A DNA stretch of 64,000 nucleotides from Dactylorhiza incarnata (taxonomy: Eukaryota > Streptophyta > Magnoliopsida > Asparagales > Orchidaceae): the NCBI GenBank assembly GCA_033032865.1, contig JAWHQI010000065.1, positions 4,154,001 to 4,218,000 on the forward strand, read 5' to 3'. Below the pieces are notes generated by a model. It saw nothing but the letters and a program-made list of their open reading frames with translations. It ran no database searches and was not told the DNA's origin. Of this stretch, positions 1 through 10,631 are shown piece after piece. A program made the translations under genes and the position numbers. How positions within the stretch are numbered: position 1 is the stretch's first letter; every line of letters starts with the position of its first letter.

Positions 1-1706
1 TGACCTTTACGCCGTCGGGTGTAAACCTGGAAGGGACGAGTAGGCGGAGGAGAAGAGATAACAGGAGGAGCAACGGGAGAAACAGTTGGATGATCAACCA
101 GTATGATATTCTCGCTAGAAGAAGGAATCGGAAGGGAGAAGGTAGGAGAACTCACTTCAACAACAGGCTCCCCATGAAGTGAGGTAGCATAATAAGGAGT
201 AGAATCATGAAAAGTAACGTCAGCAGATACAAGTGTCCGACGAGTAGGAGGGTGATAACATTTATACCCCTTTTGAGTAGGGGAATAACCAATGAAGACA
301 CACTTGAGGGCGCGGGGGTCGAGTTTAGACCTCCCAGGAGATGGAATGTGGACAAAGCACGTGCTCCCAAATATGCGAGGAGGAAGAGAGGATGTCGGAG
401 AAACTCCTAAGGTGGTGAGAGGAGTTTGGTTACCAAGGATAGGAGAGGGTAAACGATTAATGAGATAAGCAGCGGTAAGGACAGCATCCCCCCAATAGAA
501 CTTGGGGAGATGCATAGTAAGCAAGAGGCACCTGGTAACATCCAGCAAGTGACGGTTCTTTCGCTCGGCTACCCCATTCTGTGACGGGGAATGAGCACAG
601 GAAGTTTGATGAATAATGCCATGAGTGGTAAGGTAGTGGTCAAAGGGAGAGTTGATATACTCTCTACCATTGTCACTGCGTAAAATTTTTATGGATGCAG
701 AAAACTGAGTAGATACCATCTTATGGAATCGTTGAAAAATAGAAAAAGCTTCACCCTTATGTTTCATGAGATAAACCCATGTCGTTCAAGAAAAACAATC
801 AATAAAGGAAATAAACCAATGACATCCAGAAATAGAGCCAATAAAGCAAGGCCCCCACACATCAGTATGAACAATATGAAAAGGAATAGTACTAGGTAAA
901 GAAACATGATTAACAGGGAGACGATGATGTTTTGCAACGTCACATACATCACACACAAAATTTTTAAAGCAACTAGAGGGAAAAGTAGATAAAAGACGCT
1001 GCATAGTGGAAACAGAAGGATGGCCAAGACGACGATGCCAGGTGAGCAGCTGGTATGACTGGGTGGCATGAAGAGCGTGCGGAGAGGTGGACCCGGTGGA
1101 GGGGTCAAACACATACAGGCCGTCCTGCAAGCTACCAGATCCAATCGCCTTCCCCGTCTTCAGATCCTGGAAAACACAATAAGTAGGAAAAAAGGTGACT
1201 GAGCATTGAAGAGAAGTAGTCAACTGACTAACAGAAAGTAAACTGCGGGTGAAATTTGGAACATGGAGGACAGAAGATAAAGTGAGAGATGAACAAGGTA
1301 TGGACCCTTTCCCAGCAATGGAGGAAAAAGATCCATCAGCAATACTCACTTTATCTCGACCAGAGAGAGGGGAATAAGACACAAAACCTGAAGCTGATCC
1401 AGTCATATGATCAGTAGCTCCAGAGTCAATAATCCAATGGGGAGAGGAGCCAGTAGTAGCAGAGTGAGCACCTGGGATACCTGAATGGGCAAGGGCAGAT
1501 GAGGAAGAAGCAGTAGTAACCGTCGCAGTAAGAAGGCCCTGCGTCAAGCGGCGAAGAGTCTGCATCTCATCAGCAGAAAAGGAGGACATAGTTGCAGGCG
1601 GAGGGCCAATAAGACCCGGAGAGCTGCTCTCAGGAATCTCAGTCAGATGGGCAGAATGATGTGAGCGGCCAGAAGTGCGTCCACGACCTCGCCCCCACGG
1701 GAAGAA
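1..1706 (-). pseudogene. pol: E1 Copia pol: protease, GAG-pre-integrase, integrase
   Basis: Downstream of the C run the polyprotein continues with the aspartic protease motif WIIDSGATDHMTG (Asp codon near 1427). The GAG-pre-integrase region follows, with WHRRLGH and a CDVCDVAKHH zinc-binding stretch. The integrase core begins at HTDVWGP. A TGA at 788-786 replaces an expected Arg codon, since the same frame goes on as TTWVYLMKHKGEAF. Further motifs readable to the window edge are LRSDNGREY (second catalytic Asp, about 670-690) and PSQNGVAERKN (catalytic Glu). The end of the integrase and a serine/proline-rich linker occupy 1-400. RT is outside the window. Confidence 0.82.
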
Positions 1707-2624
1707 GCCCCCCTCCCCCCCCCCCCCCCCCCCCCCGAGAAGAAAATCCAGGAGGGAAGCCGTGCAGACTGTAACAGGTATCTCGGGTATGACGGGGCTT
1801 GCCACAATAATCGCACATGAGATGCTCCTTATCCGTGGCACGAGGCTTGAAGTCCCGAGAGGCCCTGCTACCAGTGGTGGGAGGATGAGCAACCAAAGTT
1901 GAAGCCTCAGGAGTGGTGGTCATGTTCCAGGACTGTCTACGATCGAACTCCTGCTGAATAATGCTAAAGACCTCAGGCAAGGAGGGAATGGGAACACGGC
2001 CCAAAACCTGCACAGTAATCTGATCAAAATCGCGGTGAAGCCCCTGGAGAAATTCGAACACCCTAGTGCGATCCTCACGAGCCCTTAATAGTAGGGCATC
2101 AGCATCACAGACCATTGCAAGAGACTCAAAATGGTCATACTCCTGGTAGAGTTGGGTAAACTCCAAATAGTAGGCAGAAGGAGGACGATCTCCCTGACGA
2201 AGATGAAACAACTGTCGGCAAAGATGGTAGATTTGTGCCGCATTCCCTTTGCGGGAGTAAGTAGATTCAGCCCGTTTCCAGATGTCAGCAGCAGTGTCGA
2301 GGAAGAGGTAATTCTGGCAATGGAATCCTGCATGGAATTGATGAGCCAAGACATGACCAGCGAGTTTTCAGAGTCCCATCGGGACCAGGTAGCAGAGGTG
2401 CGAGCAGGCGCAGGAGTGTCGCCATTAACATAGCCAAAGAGACTCCGACTCTTTAAGGCCAGAGAAATAGAACGGGACCAAGATAGGTAGTTGGTGTCAT
2501 CCAGACGAATCGTAGTGAGTCGAGAGAAACTGTGATCGGAGCCAACCCGGGTAGATCCAGCGGGGGGCATGGAGTCAATGGGGGGCACGGAGGCACCGGA
2601 AGCACCGGAATCAACGTCTGACAT
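1640..2624 (-). pseudogene. gag: E1 Copia gag (nucleocapsid), frameshifted
   Basis: The start is the ATG at 2624 (MSDVDSGASG). The N-terminal half reads like a Copia-type Gag, with the run DTNYLSWSRSISLALKS near residue 45 and SLVMSWLINSMQDSI further on. Near 2310 the frame shifts and the protein continues as NYLFLDTAADIWKRAESTYS in the next frame. A CCHC-type zinc knuckle (CDYCGKPRHTRDTC) lies around 1768-1822 and would bind the element's RNA. It is followed by a glycine run encoded by the long C tract at 1715-1736, where the frame is lost again. Gag would form the virus-like particle in the cytoplasm. Family assignment is firm; the exact frameshift base is approximate. Confidence 0.8.
1708..1736. 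repeat. Long C homopolymer in E1 gag
   Basis: Six C, one T, then 22 consecutive C on the plus strand (1715-1736). On the coding strand this is a G run encoding a glycine stretch after the Gag zinc knuckle. The gag and protease frames disagree exactly here, so the tract length either changed in the genome or is miscalled. Confidence 0.9.
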
Positions 2625-3060
2625 GGCACCAATGAAGAAGAACGGTCCAAAGGAAGAGAGAAAACTTAGGGCATCATAGATCTGAACTTCCGGGAGTAGA
2701 AGAACGACAGTTAAACAACGGAGAGAAAAGGTAGATCTGAATCTCCGGAAAATCAAACCGTTAAAAACCACCAAGTATCAAGTATGATAAGAAGGAGAGG
2801 AAAGCGAAACTATTCCCAGAATCTCATGTCAATCGGACCATGGGAAGGTCGCCGGAAAAAAACATCCCACCGGTTAATCCATAGCAAAACCGGCGGGTGC
2901 AAGCCAGAGAGAAAAGAGAGGAGGCGGGAGAGAGAGGAGAGGAGGCGGGGGGCGCTGCTAAGAACGCAGGCGGGCGGCGGCGGACTGACGCAGGTGCAGG
3001 CGGGCGAGCGGGCGAGCGAGCGAGCGGCGGACAGGCGCGGGCGAGCGGGCTAGGTTACGC

Positions 3061-3069
3061 CTGATACCA
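3061..3069 (-). other. Primer binding site of E1 (initiator-Met tRNA)
   Basis: On the minus strand this reads TGGTATCAG, the standard Copia primer site complementary to the 3' end of plant initiator methionine tRNA. It directly abuts the LTR end (TTCTAACA at 3070), fixing both the orientation of E1 and the inner border of its 5' LTR. Confidence 0.88.
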
Positions 3070-3462
3070 TGTTAGAACTCGGTAAAATAGCATTTCTTAA
3101 CCAAAATAATAAGCACCCCCTCTTATATAGTGAGGGGAGAGTACAAGGCTAAAGGCACACCAAGAAAATTAAATCTAACATAAATTCTAACAACATTCAT
3201 GGCTAGTAGCTTCAGAATAGCTCTATCCTTCTCATAAGCCCAATGTTCTATTTTCCAAATTCGCAAAGCTCTGGGCCGAGTCGGAATCACAAATTCAAAT
3301 TGAATGTGCGGGTTCGCGGAAATGTAGCAATGGCGAAAAGGAAAACTACTATTTTTTCCATTGATAACTCCAAACATTGCTGAGAAAGGATCTGCTTAAG
3401 AACTGAAAGTATAAAAGTTAAAAGGTTCGAATGATATTGCCACAGTGCACGTTAAGTTAACA
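3070..3462 (-). repeat. 5' LTR of E1 (outer border uncertain)
   Basis: The inner end is certain because it abuts the primer site. The outer end is placed at 3462 because the segment then has inverted ends TGTTA...TAACA. A TATA box (CTATATAAGA on the minus strand, 3121-3130) sits about 50 bp from the inner end, as in element A. The 3' LTR lies outside the window, so neither the length (393 bp) nor the target duplication can be checked. An open frame at 3377-3123 (minus) inside this LTR is protein-like but matches no family I recognise. Confidence 0.5.
3121..3130 (-). promoter_or_regulatory. TATA box in E1 LTR
   Basis: CTATATAAGA on the minus strand, 51 bp before the LTR inner end. It would drive transcription leftward into gag. 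Confidence 0.55.
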
Positions 3463-3576
3463 TATGACATTGCATAAAATTTTGCATAATAATTTGCATT
3501 GACTTTATTATAAATTGTGAAGCATAACTTACCTGGAGCGTCAATGGCATGTGAATTTACATTTGAATGTCTATAC
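3463..3576. other. Short non-TE spacer ending in element A's target duplication
   Basis: About 114 bp of AT-rich sequence between the E1 and A LTRs, with no coding signal. Its last five bases (3572-3576, TATAC) are the reverse complement of GTATA at 20415-20419, which precedes the other LTR of A. I read these as the two copies of A's target-site duplication, now 17 kb apart and inverted. Confidence 0.7.
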
Positions 3577-3752
3577 TGTTAGAATGGTGCTCGAATCATC
3601 CGCGTGAGTGTCTAGTTTGAAACACTCTACTCGTTGTCCCTAGCAGGGTATTTATAGGCAAACCCTAAGTCCCCGGCAGATACGTGGATTCCTATTGGAT
3701 CTTAACCAACCGCTAAGTATATGTTAACCTGATAATTAAATATACCTTAACA
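3577..3752 (-). repeat. 3' LTR of Copia element A (inverted half)
   Basis: This 176-bp segment is the reverse complement of the 176-bp LTR at 20420-20595. I count about 16 mismatches by eye (roughly 9 percent). It starts TGTTAAGG and ends TTCTAACA on the minus strand and contains the TATA core CTATAAATA. The minus-strand purine tract AGGAGGAGATT lies just upstream (3753-3763), the expected polypurine primer for plus-strand synthesis. It is therefore the 3' LTR of a minus-strand element whose body should lie to the right. That body is instead found at 20420-25027 in the opposite orientation. Confidence 0.9.
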
Positions 3753-4356
3753 ATCTCCTCCTATATTGTAAATATCGGTGTCACATCACAGATTACTTAA
3801 ACAATAGTTAATAACGACAAAACATGAGTTTTCCAGAAAACATAAATATGAGATTTAGAATACAGAATATCTAAACTAAAACACAAAGCTCCAAACAAGA
3901 TAGTAAGCAAAGCTGGAAAAAACTCAAAAAAATGATAACTGATCAATGATCTATGCAAACAACAGATCATTATGAATTCAACTTTTGCTAATCAAGAGTA
4001 AAGTGAATAGTTCTAGCAGTGAAAGAACGTAATACTCTAACCAGGAAGAAAGAATCACATATCAACATCTCTATCCAATTTACACAAAATTGGAGAATTG
4101 ATTTCATAGAATCAAACCATGTTCCTTCGATTATTAAGATTATTACTAAACGTTTCACAATTGTGTTATACCATCAAGTTTGGAATGATACAACAAGCTG
4201 TGACTAATAGATCATCAAGTTTGGAATGATATAAGTAACGATACTAATATCAGGGCTCATATCAGCAACTTTAGTATTTCTTTTTGGAATGATACCCAAA
4301 TCAGCCTTTGAATTAAAAATAATTGCGTTAGTCATCAAGTTTGGAATGACTGACAA
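3753..4356 (-). mobile_element. Element A, 3' non-coding tail with polypurine tract
   Basis: The segment joins A's 3' LTR to the breakpoint at 4356/4357. No Copia domain can be read in any frame. An 18-nt motif, CATCAAGTTTGGAATGAT, recurs at about 4172, 4213 and 4332, with a partial copy near 4285, so the tail contains a dispersed short repeat. The rest of A's RNase H is missing between this tail and the plus-strand half, so A also has an internal deletion. Confidence 0.65.
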
Positions 4357-4883
4357 CTTTTCAGGTGCTGATTTTGCAGGTAGCAGGGATGATAGAAAAA
4401 AGCACTTCCTGGACTTGTCAATTCCTTGGAAGGAGGCTTATTTCTTATAGCAGTAAGAAGCAGAATTGTGTACCAATCTCAACTGCTGAATCTGACTATA
4501 TCTCCGCAGGCAGTTGCTGTGCACAACTTCTGTGGATTAGGAATCAACTTGAAGATCATAACCTGACGATGAAGGAGATTCTAATGTTTTGCGACTCATC
4601 TAGTGCAATAGCAATTGCTAATAATCCAGTCTCTCATAGCCGGACAAAGCATATAGAGATACATTATCATTTCATCCGGGAGCATGTAGAGAACAAGGAC
4701 ATTAATCTCAACTATGTCCCGACGGATAAGCAAGTTGCAGATTTTTTCACGAAGCCACTGAATGAGGCCAAGTTCACTTTCTTCAAAATGGAACTTGGTA
4801 TGCTAGTCATGAAAAGGTCAGAGAATCTGCCAAAGAAGAAATTTCCAAATTTTCAGAATTTATCTCAAGTACTCAGGAATTAG
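4357..4883 (+). pseudogene. Element B RNase H domain
   Basis: The readable Copia RNase H begins at ADFAGSRDD and continues through TAESDYISAGSCCAQLLW, the acidic MFCDSSSAIAIANNP, HSRTKHIEIHYHFIREH and the C-terminal QVADFFTKPLNEAKF. This enzyme removes the RNA template during reverse transcription in the particle. The N-terminal codons with the first catalytic Asp context are separated by the inversion breakpoint. The frame is otherwise open to 4883. The closest relatives in the window are C (8400-7955, minus) and F (14759-14236, minus). Confidence 0.88.
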
Positions 4884-4889
4884 TCGAAT

Positions 4890-5003
4890 GATCACAAGTA
4901 CTTTCGACGAATTCGTCAAGTAACTCTAAAGTTTTCGACGAATCATTATATTCTCTGAGTAGTTTCGACGAATCATTATATTCTCTGAGTGGTCTCAATG
5001 AAT
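4890..5003 (+). repeat. 30-bp tandem repeat between RNase H and the extra ORF of B
   Basis: The unit TTTCGACGAATCATTATATT plus ten more bases occurs at about 4933 and 4963 with a 30-bp period, preceded by a partial unit around 4898. The CGACGAAT core echoes the GTCGAC-rich repeats found at the equivalent place in element F. Confidence 0.75.
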
Positions 5004-5137
5004 CTGCTTGCTCAAAATTTCTTTTAACCTATTAGATCCGAAGAGTCAAATTCATTTTCTCCAAAAGGTACGCGCCTCCTCGTTTCTGTCAAAACTTTAA
5101 TATTATATAAATATCTCAAGGGCATACATGATATCTC

Positions 5138-7477
5138 ATGGCTATTCATCGAGAGCGGCGTTTCGACTTCAGCGAATACTTCTGTCGAATCGCAGAGCTT
5201 CGTCGACTGCAGATTAGCAATTCCGCAAGCTTCTTGCACGTTTTCGACTCCAAATACTTCACAATGGCAAGGAAAGGTTCTGGAAGCTTTCAAGTAGGGA
5301 GAGAACTTGTGCCGTCGGGATTTGCTAGTTCGTCAGACAAATTCAGAAATGTTATCTTGATGCTTAAGACCGCCGACTTATCGTTAGTATTGGAGAAGGA
5401 GTGCAAAGTCCTTGACAGAGAGGTCTTGGAATTCTTCAAGAATGCATCAATCAAGAGGGAGGGAAAGTTAATCAAAAGCTCAGTTTGAAACTTTTTAGTG
5501 ACGATGAATACAAAATTCCTCAACAAGTTCTTGAGATTACCTGAAGTAGAGGTAGAAGATGATTTAGAAGACAATGATTTCAGAAGGTCTCTCTCCTTCT
5601 GTGGTTTGAATAGAATTTCCTCTTCTATAAAGAGGAAGGAAATGGGAGATGAAGGAAAGTTGTTAACTGATACAATTGGAAAGGTTTTTCTTTGCAAAAC
5701 TGGTTCTCATGATTATATCTCAGGAGACATGTTCAGGTCTTTGACAGACATAATTTGCAGGAAAAGGTAAATTGGGGAGCAGTATTGTTTGAGAAAATAA
5801 AAGCCAGTTTGTCAGCTCCAAACTTTGGTAGGATTATCACTTTGTATCTCAATCAGTTGGATCAAACTTAGTTTGACATGTCATCTGGTATGCCCATACA
5901 TCATCTTAAAAAGATAGACTCTTCAATATTTAGCAGGTGGGAAAGGAGAATCACAAGGCAAGTTGCAAGGAAGGATGATGAAGACGAGGAAGAATATGAA
6001 AAATGAGCCAAGAAGACAATCTTCACCTCACAATGATGCGCCCAGAAGTTCTGATGCAGTTGTTCAGGGGGAGAATCTTCATGTTATAGCTACTGAAGGT
6101 CAGAAAGAACAATTTGAAGTTCAGTCCCTAGTTCCACATGTTTCCTCTACTCCAGTAGATGATGTTCAGGAGAATGATGCAGTTGAAGATATAGTCCCCA
6201 ATGTTCAAAATTCTGTGGAGAAGGAATTTGTTGCAGAGTCTGAGGGGGAGAAAATCAGAGAAGATGAGGTCAAAGAAGATGAAATCAGAGAAGATGAAGT
6301 ATTGCCTTCTGTGGAAGTGAGAGAAGATGCGCACTCAGCACCTCCTGCTCAGGAGAATCCTTTGGTCTAGAAACAACCTTCTCCAGGGGGAGGACATTCA
6401 AATAATTTCATTATCAATGATGAAAGTTTTGGAGTCCCAACCCCTCAGCATGTTTCTGTTCCAAACTCTGAAAGTTCACTGTTATTGAAGCAATGCTCAT
6501 TTTACAAAACGAGCACTTTGAATTTTCTTTGAAGCAAGTCTATGAGAAAGTAAGAGAAGTTGAACTTTATGTCAACAATGGTTTATATGAATTGAAGCAC
6601 AATATGAGAAAGATGAAAGAAGACTTGGATAATTATTTTACTAAAGGTGGCAAGGCTGTGCACCTCACCATTCAGGGAGTTCGTCATATTTTTGATAAAG
6701 CAGAACAACTTTCTGCAAGGCAAGATATGTTGATGCATTCTAAAAAAATCTGATAGGGACTATCTTCATACTGAAATGAGAATATTCAAGGAAGAGATCA
6801 TCCAAACCCTAAATGAATAATTCAGAAAGGGGGAGGAAAAGCTTGTGAGTAAAATGGGTGAATTTAGCAAAGAGTTGAAAAGCAAAATTCACGAGGCAAA
6901 TCTATTTAATTATCAAAATTTCAAGTGGCTTCATGAAGAATTAACTGGGAGAGTGCCAGTTCCGTTTGTTGAAGATCGAGAGCAACCTTTTGAAGCTGAT
7001 CAGTATGACCCTCCATAGCAGTATCCTCAAGTTTGGCCAGATCATGAAGATTTTGGAGAACCTTCTAGACCTTCTGGAGAATCTTCTAGACCTCTTGTGA
7101 AAAAGAGAAACTATGGGGAAGGTCCATCGGCAAGAAGATCAGATCCTTGTGAGAGAAGAGAAGCTGGTATAGAAATAAGAGAAGTTGTTGAAGAAAGGAG
7201 AGAAGTTGCTGAAATATGGAGTCCTACTTCAAAAGCAATTATCCTGGACACATTCAACTTAATCGATATTTCAAATGAGCCGCCTCAGAATCATTATATC
7301 CAGGAAGAACTGAACAAGCATAAAGCTGCCAAGTTAAAAAGGAAGATTCATTTTAGAAAGCATGGCCACAACAATACTGATGCACCTCCTGCTCCTCCCA
7401 AATACTATCCAAAGCCAAATGCTTACTTTGATAGACAATTGGAGAAAAGCAAAAGACAGAAGGCTAAGATGCCTTAG
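5138..7477 (+). pseudogene. Extra 3' ORF of element B (env-like position)
   Basis: A degenerate ORF fills the space between RNase H and the 3' LTR, mostly in one frame, with stops near 5486, 5768, 5869, 6003, 6368 and 6751 and one frame change around 6493-6753. The N-terminal part (from about 5273) has EVLEFFKNASIKREGKLI and TKFLNKFLRLPEVEVEDD. That pattern resembles the putative plant transposon protein domain seen in SIRE-type third ORFs. The middle is acidic (repeats of REDEVKEDEIRED). The end is basic and proline-rich, finishing KSKRQKAKMP before a TAG at 7475. I see no signal peptide or membrane helix, so an envelope role is not supported. Its function is unknown. Confidence 0.6.
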
Positions 7478-7646
7478 TAAAATGTTGTGTGCTTCATGAA
7501 TGCACTTAAACATTTATATAAATATTAATGTTTTGTTGATATAGGTTTTAATCTCAAATTCATTATGTCATTTTCTATATCTGTGATTATTATTATTATT
7601 CTCTGTGCAATTCAACTTAGTACATATGGTTCCGACTTCTTCAAAT

Positions 7647-7656
7647 AAGGGGAGAT
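7647..7656 (+). other. Polypurine tract of element B
   Basis: AAGGGGAGAT immediately precedes TGTTGTGTATTGC, the usual Copia junction between polypurine tract and 3' LTR. It fixes the LTR start at 7657. Confidence 0.75.
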
Positions 7657-7861
7657 TGTTGTGTATTGCAATCACAATAACCTTGATTTAAAGAATCCTC
7701 CCTTGAACTAAGATGAATTGAGTATGTGTCTAATGTTACTCTTCAGTTATGAATATTGCAGATCTTAAATGCTAAGTACAAACCATTGTCAAATTACAAT
7801 GGGCCATCAATCACAAGTCAATGCAATGTAATTATGTTGACTCATATGTAATCTCTCTAAT
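7657..7861 (+). repeat. Truncated 3' LTR of element B
   Basis: About 205 bp beginning TGTTGTGT and ending without a CA terminus at a run of 23 G. No second copy is present in the window because B's 5' end lies beyond the H insertion, so true length and divergence are unknown. Confidence 0.6.
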
Positions 7862-7884
7862 GGGGGGGGGGGGGGGGGGGGGGG
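7862..7884. repeat. 23-G homopolymer joining elements B and C
   Basis: Twenty-three consecutive G separate the truncated 3' LTR of B (left) from the truncated 3' end of C (right), two elements converging tail to tail. Neither element should have its border here. Confidence 0.9.
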
Positions 7885-7954
7885 TACTTCAATTTTGGGC
7901 AATAGAATAAAGTTGGTTGTTGGTTGCTGTGCTAAGTCCAAGAAATGTAATTTA

Positions 7955-9462
7955 ACTTGGTTTCATCAAGCGGCTTCGTGAAAATATCAGCAACTTGCCT
8001 ATCCGTCGGGACATAATTGAGGTTGATTTCCTTGTTCTCCACATGCTCCCAGATGAAATGATAGTGAATCTACATGTGCTTTGTACGGTTGTGAGAGACT
8101 GGATTGTTGGCAATTGCAATGGCACTTGATGAATCATAGAACATTGGAATCTCCTTCAGCTTCAGGATGTAATCTTCAAGCTGATTCCTGATCCACAGAA
8201 GTTGTGCACAATAATTGCCTGCGGAGAAATACTCTGATTCAGCAGTTGAGATTGCTACACAATTCTATTTCTTGCTACTCCAAGAGACAAGCCTCCTTCC
8301 GAGGAATTAGCATGTCCTGGAAATGCTTTTGTTGTCATCCCTTCTTCCTGCAAAATCAGCATATGAAAATCCCGTTAGATCGAAGTCATTACTTCTTGGG
8401 CACCATAAGCCAAGATTTGGTGTGCCTTTAAGATATCTCAAAATCCTCTTTGCATCAGCATAGTGAGATTCCTTAGAGCTGACCTGAAATCTAGCACAAA
8501 CACATGTTGAAAACATTATGTCTGGTCTACTGATAGTAAGGTAGAGCAAAGATCCAATTATGCTTCTGTATTTAGTTTCATCAAAAGGTTTCCCTTTCTC
8601 GTCCTTATCCAGAGTCATATTTGAACCCATTGGAGCCCTCATTGAGGTTGTGTTCTCCATTCCAAATTTCTTAATTAAATCTTTGGTGAACTTCGTCTGA
8701 GAGATGAAAATTCCAACTTCAGATTGTTTCACTTGAAGTCCTAAGAAATACTTTAGCTCACCCATACTACTCACTTCAAATTTCCTTTGCATTAAGTTAT
8801 AGAACTTTTTGCAAAGGTTATCATCCGTAGATCCATAAATAATGTCGTCGACATAGATTTGCACTAGCAAAATCTTGCCTTTTACTTCCCTAAGAAATAA
8901 TGTCTTATCTATTTTTCCTCTTGTGAATTTGTTCTCAAGAAGAAAGCTAGAGAGGGTCTCATACCAAGCTCGGGGTCTTGTTTTAGACCATATAATGCTT
9001 TTCGTAAGAAGTAAACATAGTCAGGGAGGGAGGGATCCACAAAACCTAGTGGTTGTTCCACGTATACTTCTTCCTTTAAATTACCATTAAGGAAGGCTGA
9101 CTTCACGTCTGTTTGATAGACCTTAAATCCTTTGTGAGCAGTATACGCTAGAAACAACCTGATCGCTTTGAGCCTTGCCACTGGAGCATAGGTTTGATCG
9201 AAGTTGATCCCTTCTTCTTATTCGTAACCATGGGCAACAAGTATGGCTTTGTTCTTGATGATTACGCCGTCTTCATCCAGCTTGTTTCTGTAAACCCATT
9301 TTGTTCTGATAACATTCTGACCTTTGGGCCTTGGCACCAGCATCCAAACTTTGCATCTTTTGAACTGATAGAGCTCCTCTTGCATTTCAATGATTCATAA
9401 GCATCCTTTTTGGCTTCATCAAATTTCTTTGGTTCAACTTGCGAAAGAAAACTCAAATACAA
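7955..9462 (-). pseudogene. Element C reverse transcriptase and RNase H, fragmented
   Basis: RT is read in several frames: [19 protein letters not shown] (9181-8909), then the polymerase motif QIYVDDIIYGSTDD (from 8870) and YFLGLQVKQSEVGIF. RNase H starts with FSYADFAGRRDDNKS near 8370. The C-terminal RNase H piece reaches the codons for FTKP at about 7955, and its degenerate continuation extends to 7885. Frame changes near 8880 and 8310 inactivate it. Confidence 0.82.
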
Positions 9463-10064
9463 AACTTGGTTTGATGTACCTCTTCTTGTTCTTACTCCAA
9501 CACTGGTTTCTCCGATGATTTGATCAACCCGATGATCTCTTTGGTGTCTAATCTTCAGATTTCTTGCATCTTCATTGATACCAGGTACTTCTGCTTATGG
9601 TACATCTTCAACTTCTCGAAGTTCTTCTTCTTCAGGAGTGATTGGATCACTTACTGAAACTGTCCCTAGAGCATCCTCCATGATGACTGCTTCCAAGTTC
9701 AGTTCTTTCAGTTTCAAACTGGCACCTACATCTTCAACAAAAATACTGGAAGAGCTGTTGTGAAGCATACTCGTCTCATCAAATACAACGTTTATTGATT
9801 CTTCTACGACCAGTGTTTTCTTGTTGAAAATCTTATATGCCTTACTATGGCTACTATAGCCTACAAAAATACCTTCAAAACATTTTTCAATAAACTTAGT
9901 TTTGTAGTACTTCCCGTGGTTAAGTACGAAGCATTTACTGCCAAAAATTCTAAAATAAGATATAGTTGGTTTCCTATTTTTAGAAGTTCATAAGGTGTCT
10001 TATGATGGTTCTTGTTGATTAAAGCTCTGTTTTGCACGTGACAAGCAGTGTTGATGGCTTCTGC

Positions 10065-10592
10065 TCAGAAATATTCTGGAAGAGAAGAATCATTCAACAT
10101 TGTCCTGCTTGCCTCTATGAGTATCATATTCTTTCTCTCGGCAACTCCATTTTGTTGTGGAGTACAAGGAGAGGAAAACTCATGAAAGATACCTAAGCTT
10201 TCACAAAATTCTGTCATAGCCCCAGATGTGAATTCTATTCTGTGGTCACTTCTAATTTTGACTACGGAGCAGTTTAATTCATTATGTATTTGCCTGACAA
10301 AATTTGTGAAAGAGTCAAAAGTATCTGACTTGTGTTTTAGAAAGAACACCCAAGCAAAACGTGAGTAATCGTCAACAATCACAAAGGTATAAGCTTTACC
10401 TCCAAAACTCCTAACTAGCATGGGACCAAATAGATCCATATGTAGCAGATATAAGCATCTGGTAGAATCTTTACCAATTATGCTCTTAAAGTTAGCCCGA
10501 GTCTGCTTGCCCATCTGGCATGCATGACAAGGTCTCTCTTTAATGCACTTAACATTAGGTGCGTCATGCACTAAGCTGTGAGAAAACATCAT
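10065..10592 (-). pseudogene. Element C integrase core
   Basis: The segment holds the zinc-binding CHACQMGKQ and the DDE core: MDLFGP (first Asp), IRSDHRIEF (second Asp) and PQQNGVAERKN (Glu). It is open until a stop after DSSLPEYF at 10065. Integrase would insert the cDNA in the nucleus. Past the stop, a serine-rich linker and a degraded stretch (about 9260-10000) connect to RT. Confidence 0.85.
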
Positions 10593-10631
10593 ATTGATAG
10601 TTTTGAAATTAATATATGTTAATCTCCTATG

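Larger units (their letters stand above)
1..3462 (-). mobile_element. Ty1/Copia element E1, 5' portion
   Basis: This is a minus-strand Copia retrotransposon reading from its 5' LTR (right) through primer site, gag, protease and integrase to the left edge of the window. Reverse transcriptase, RNase H and the 3' LTR lie before position 1. The order protease, integrase, then RT is what defines Copia. Gag and pol carry a frameshift, a second break at a long C run and an in-frame stop, so the copy is dead. Its LTR right border at 3462 is inferred only from TG...CA ends and is uncertain. Confidence 0.85.
4357..7861 (+). mobile_element. SIRE/Maximus-like Copia element B, 3' half (RNase H, extra ORF, 3' LTR)
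   Basis: The plus-strand half begins abruptly inside RNase H at the codons for FSGADFAG. The missing upstream codons are found ending at 25028 on the minus strand. Aligned to the uninterrupted relative C (8360-8400), the two halves join to the base. After RNase H come a repeat-bearing spacer, a long degenerate extra ORF, a polypurine tract and the start of an LTR cut off by a G run at 7862. A third ORF between pol and the 3' LTR is typical of the SIRE lineage. Confidence 0.8.
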
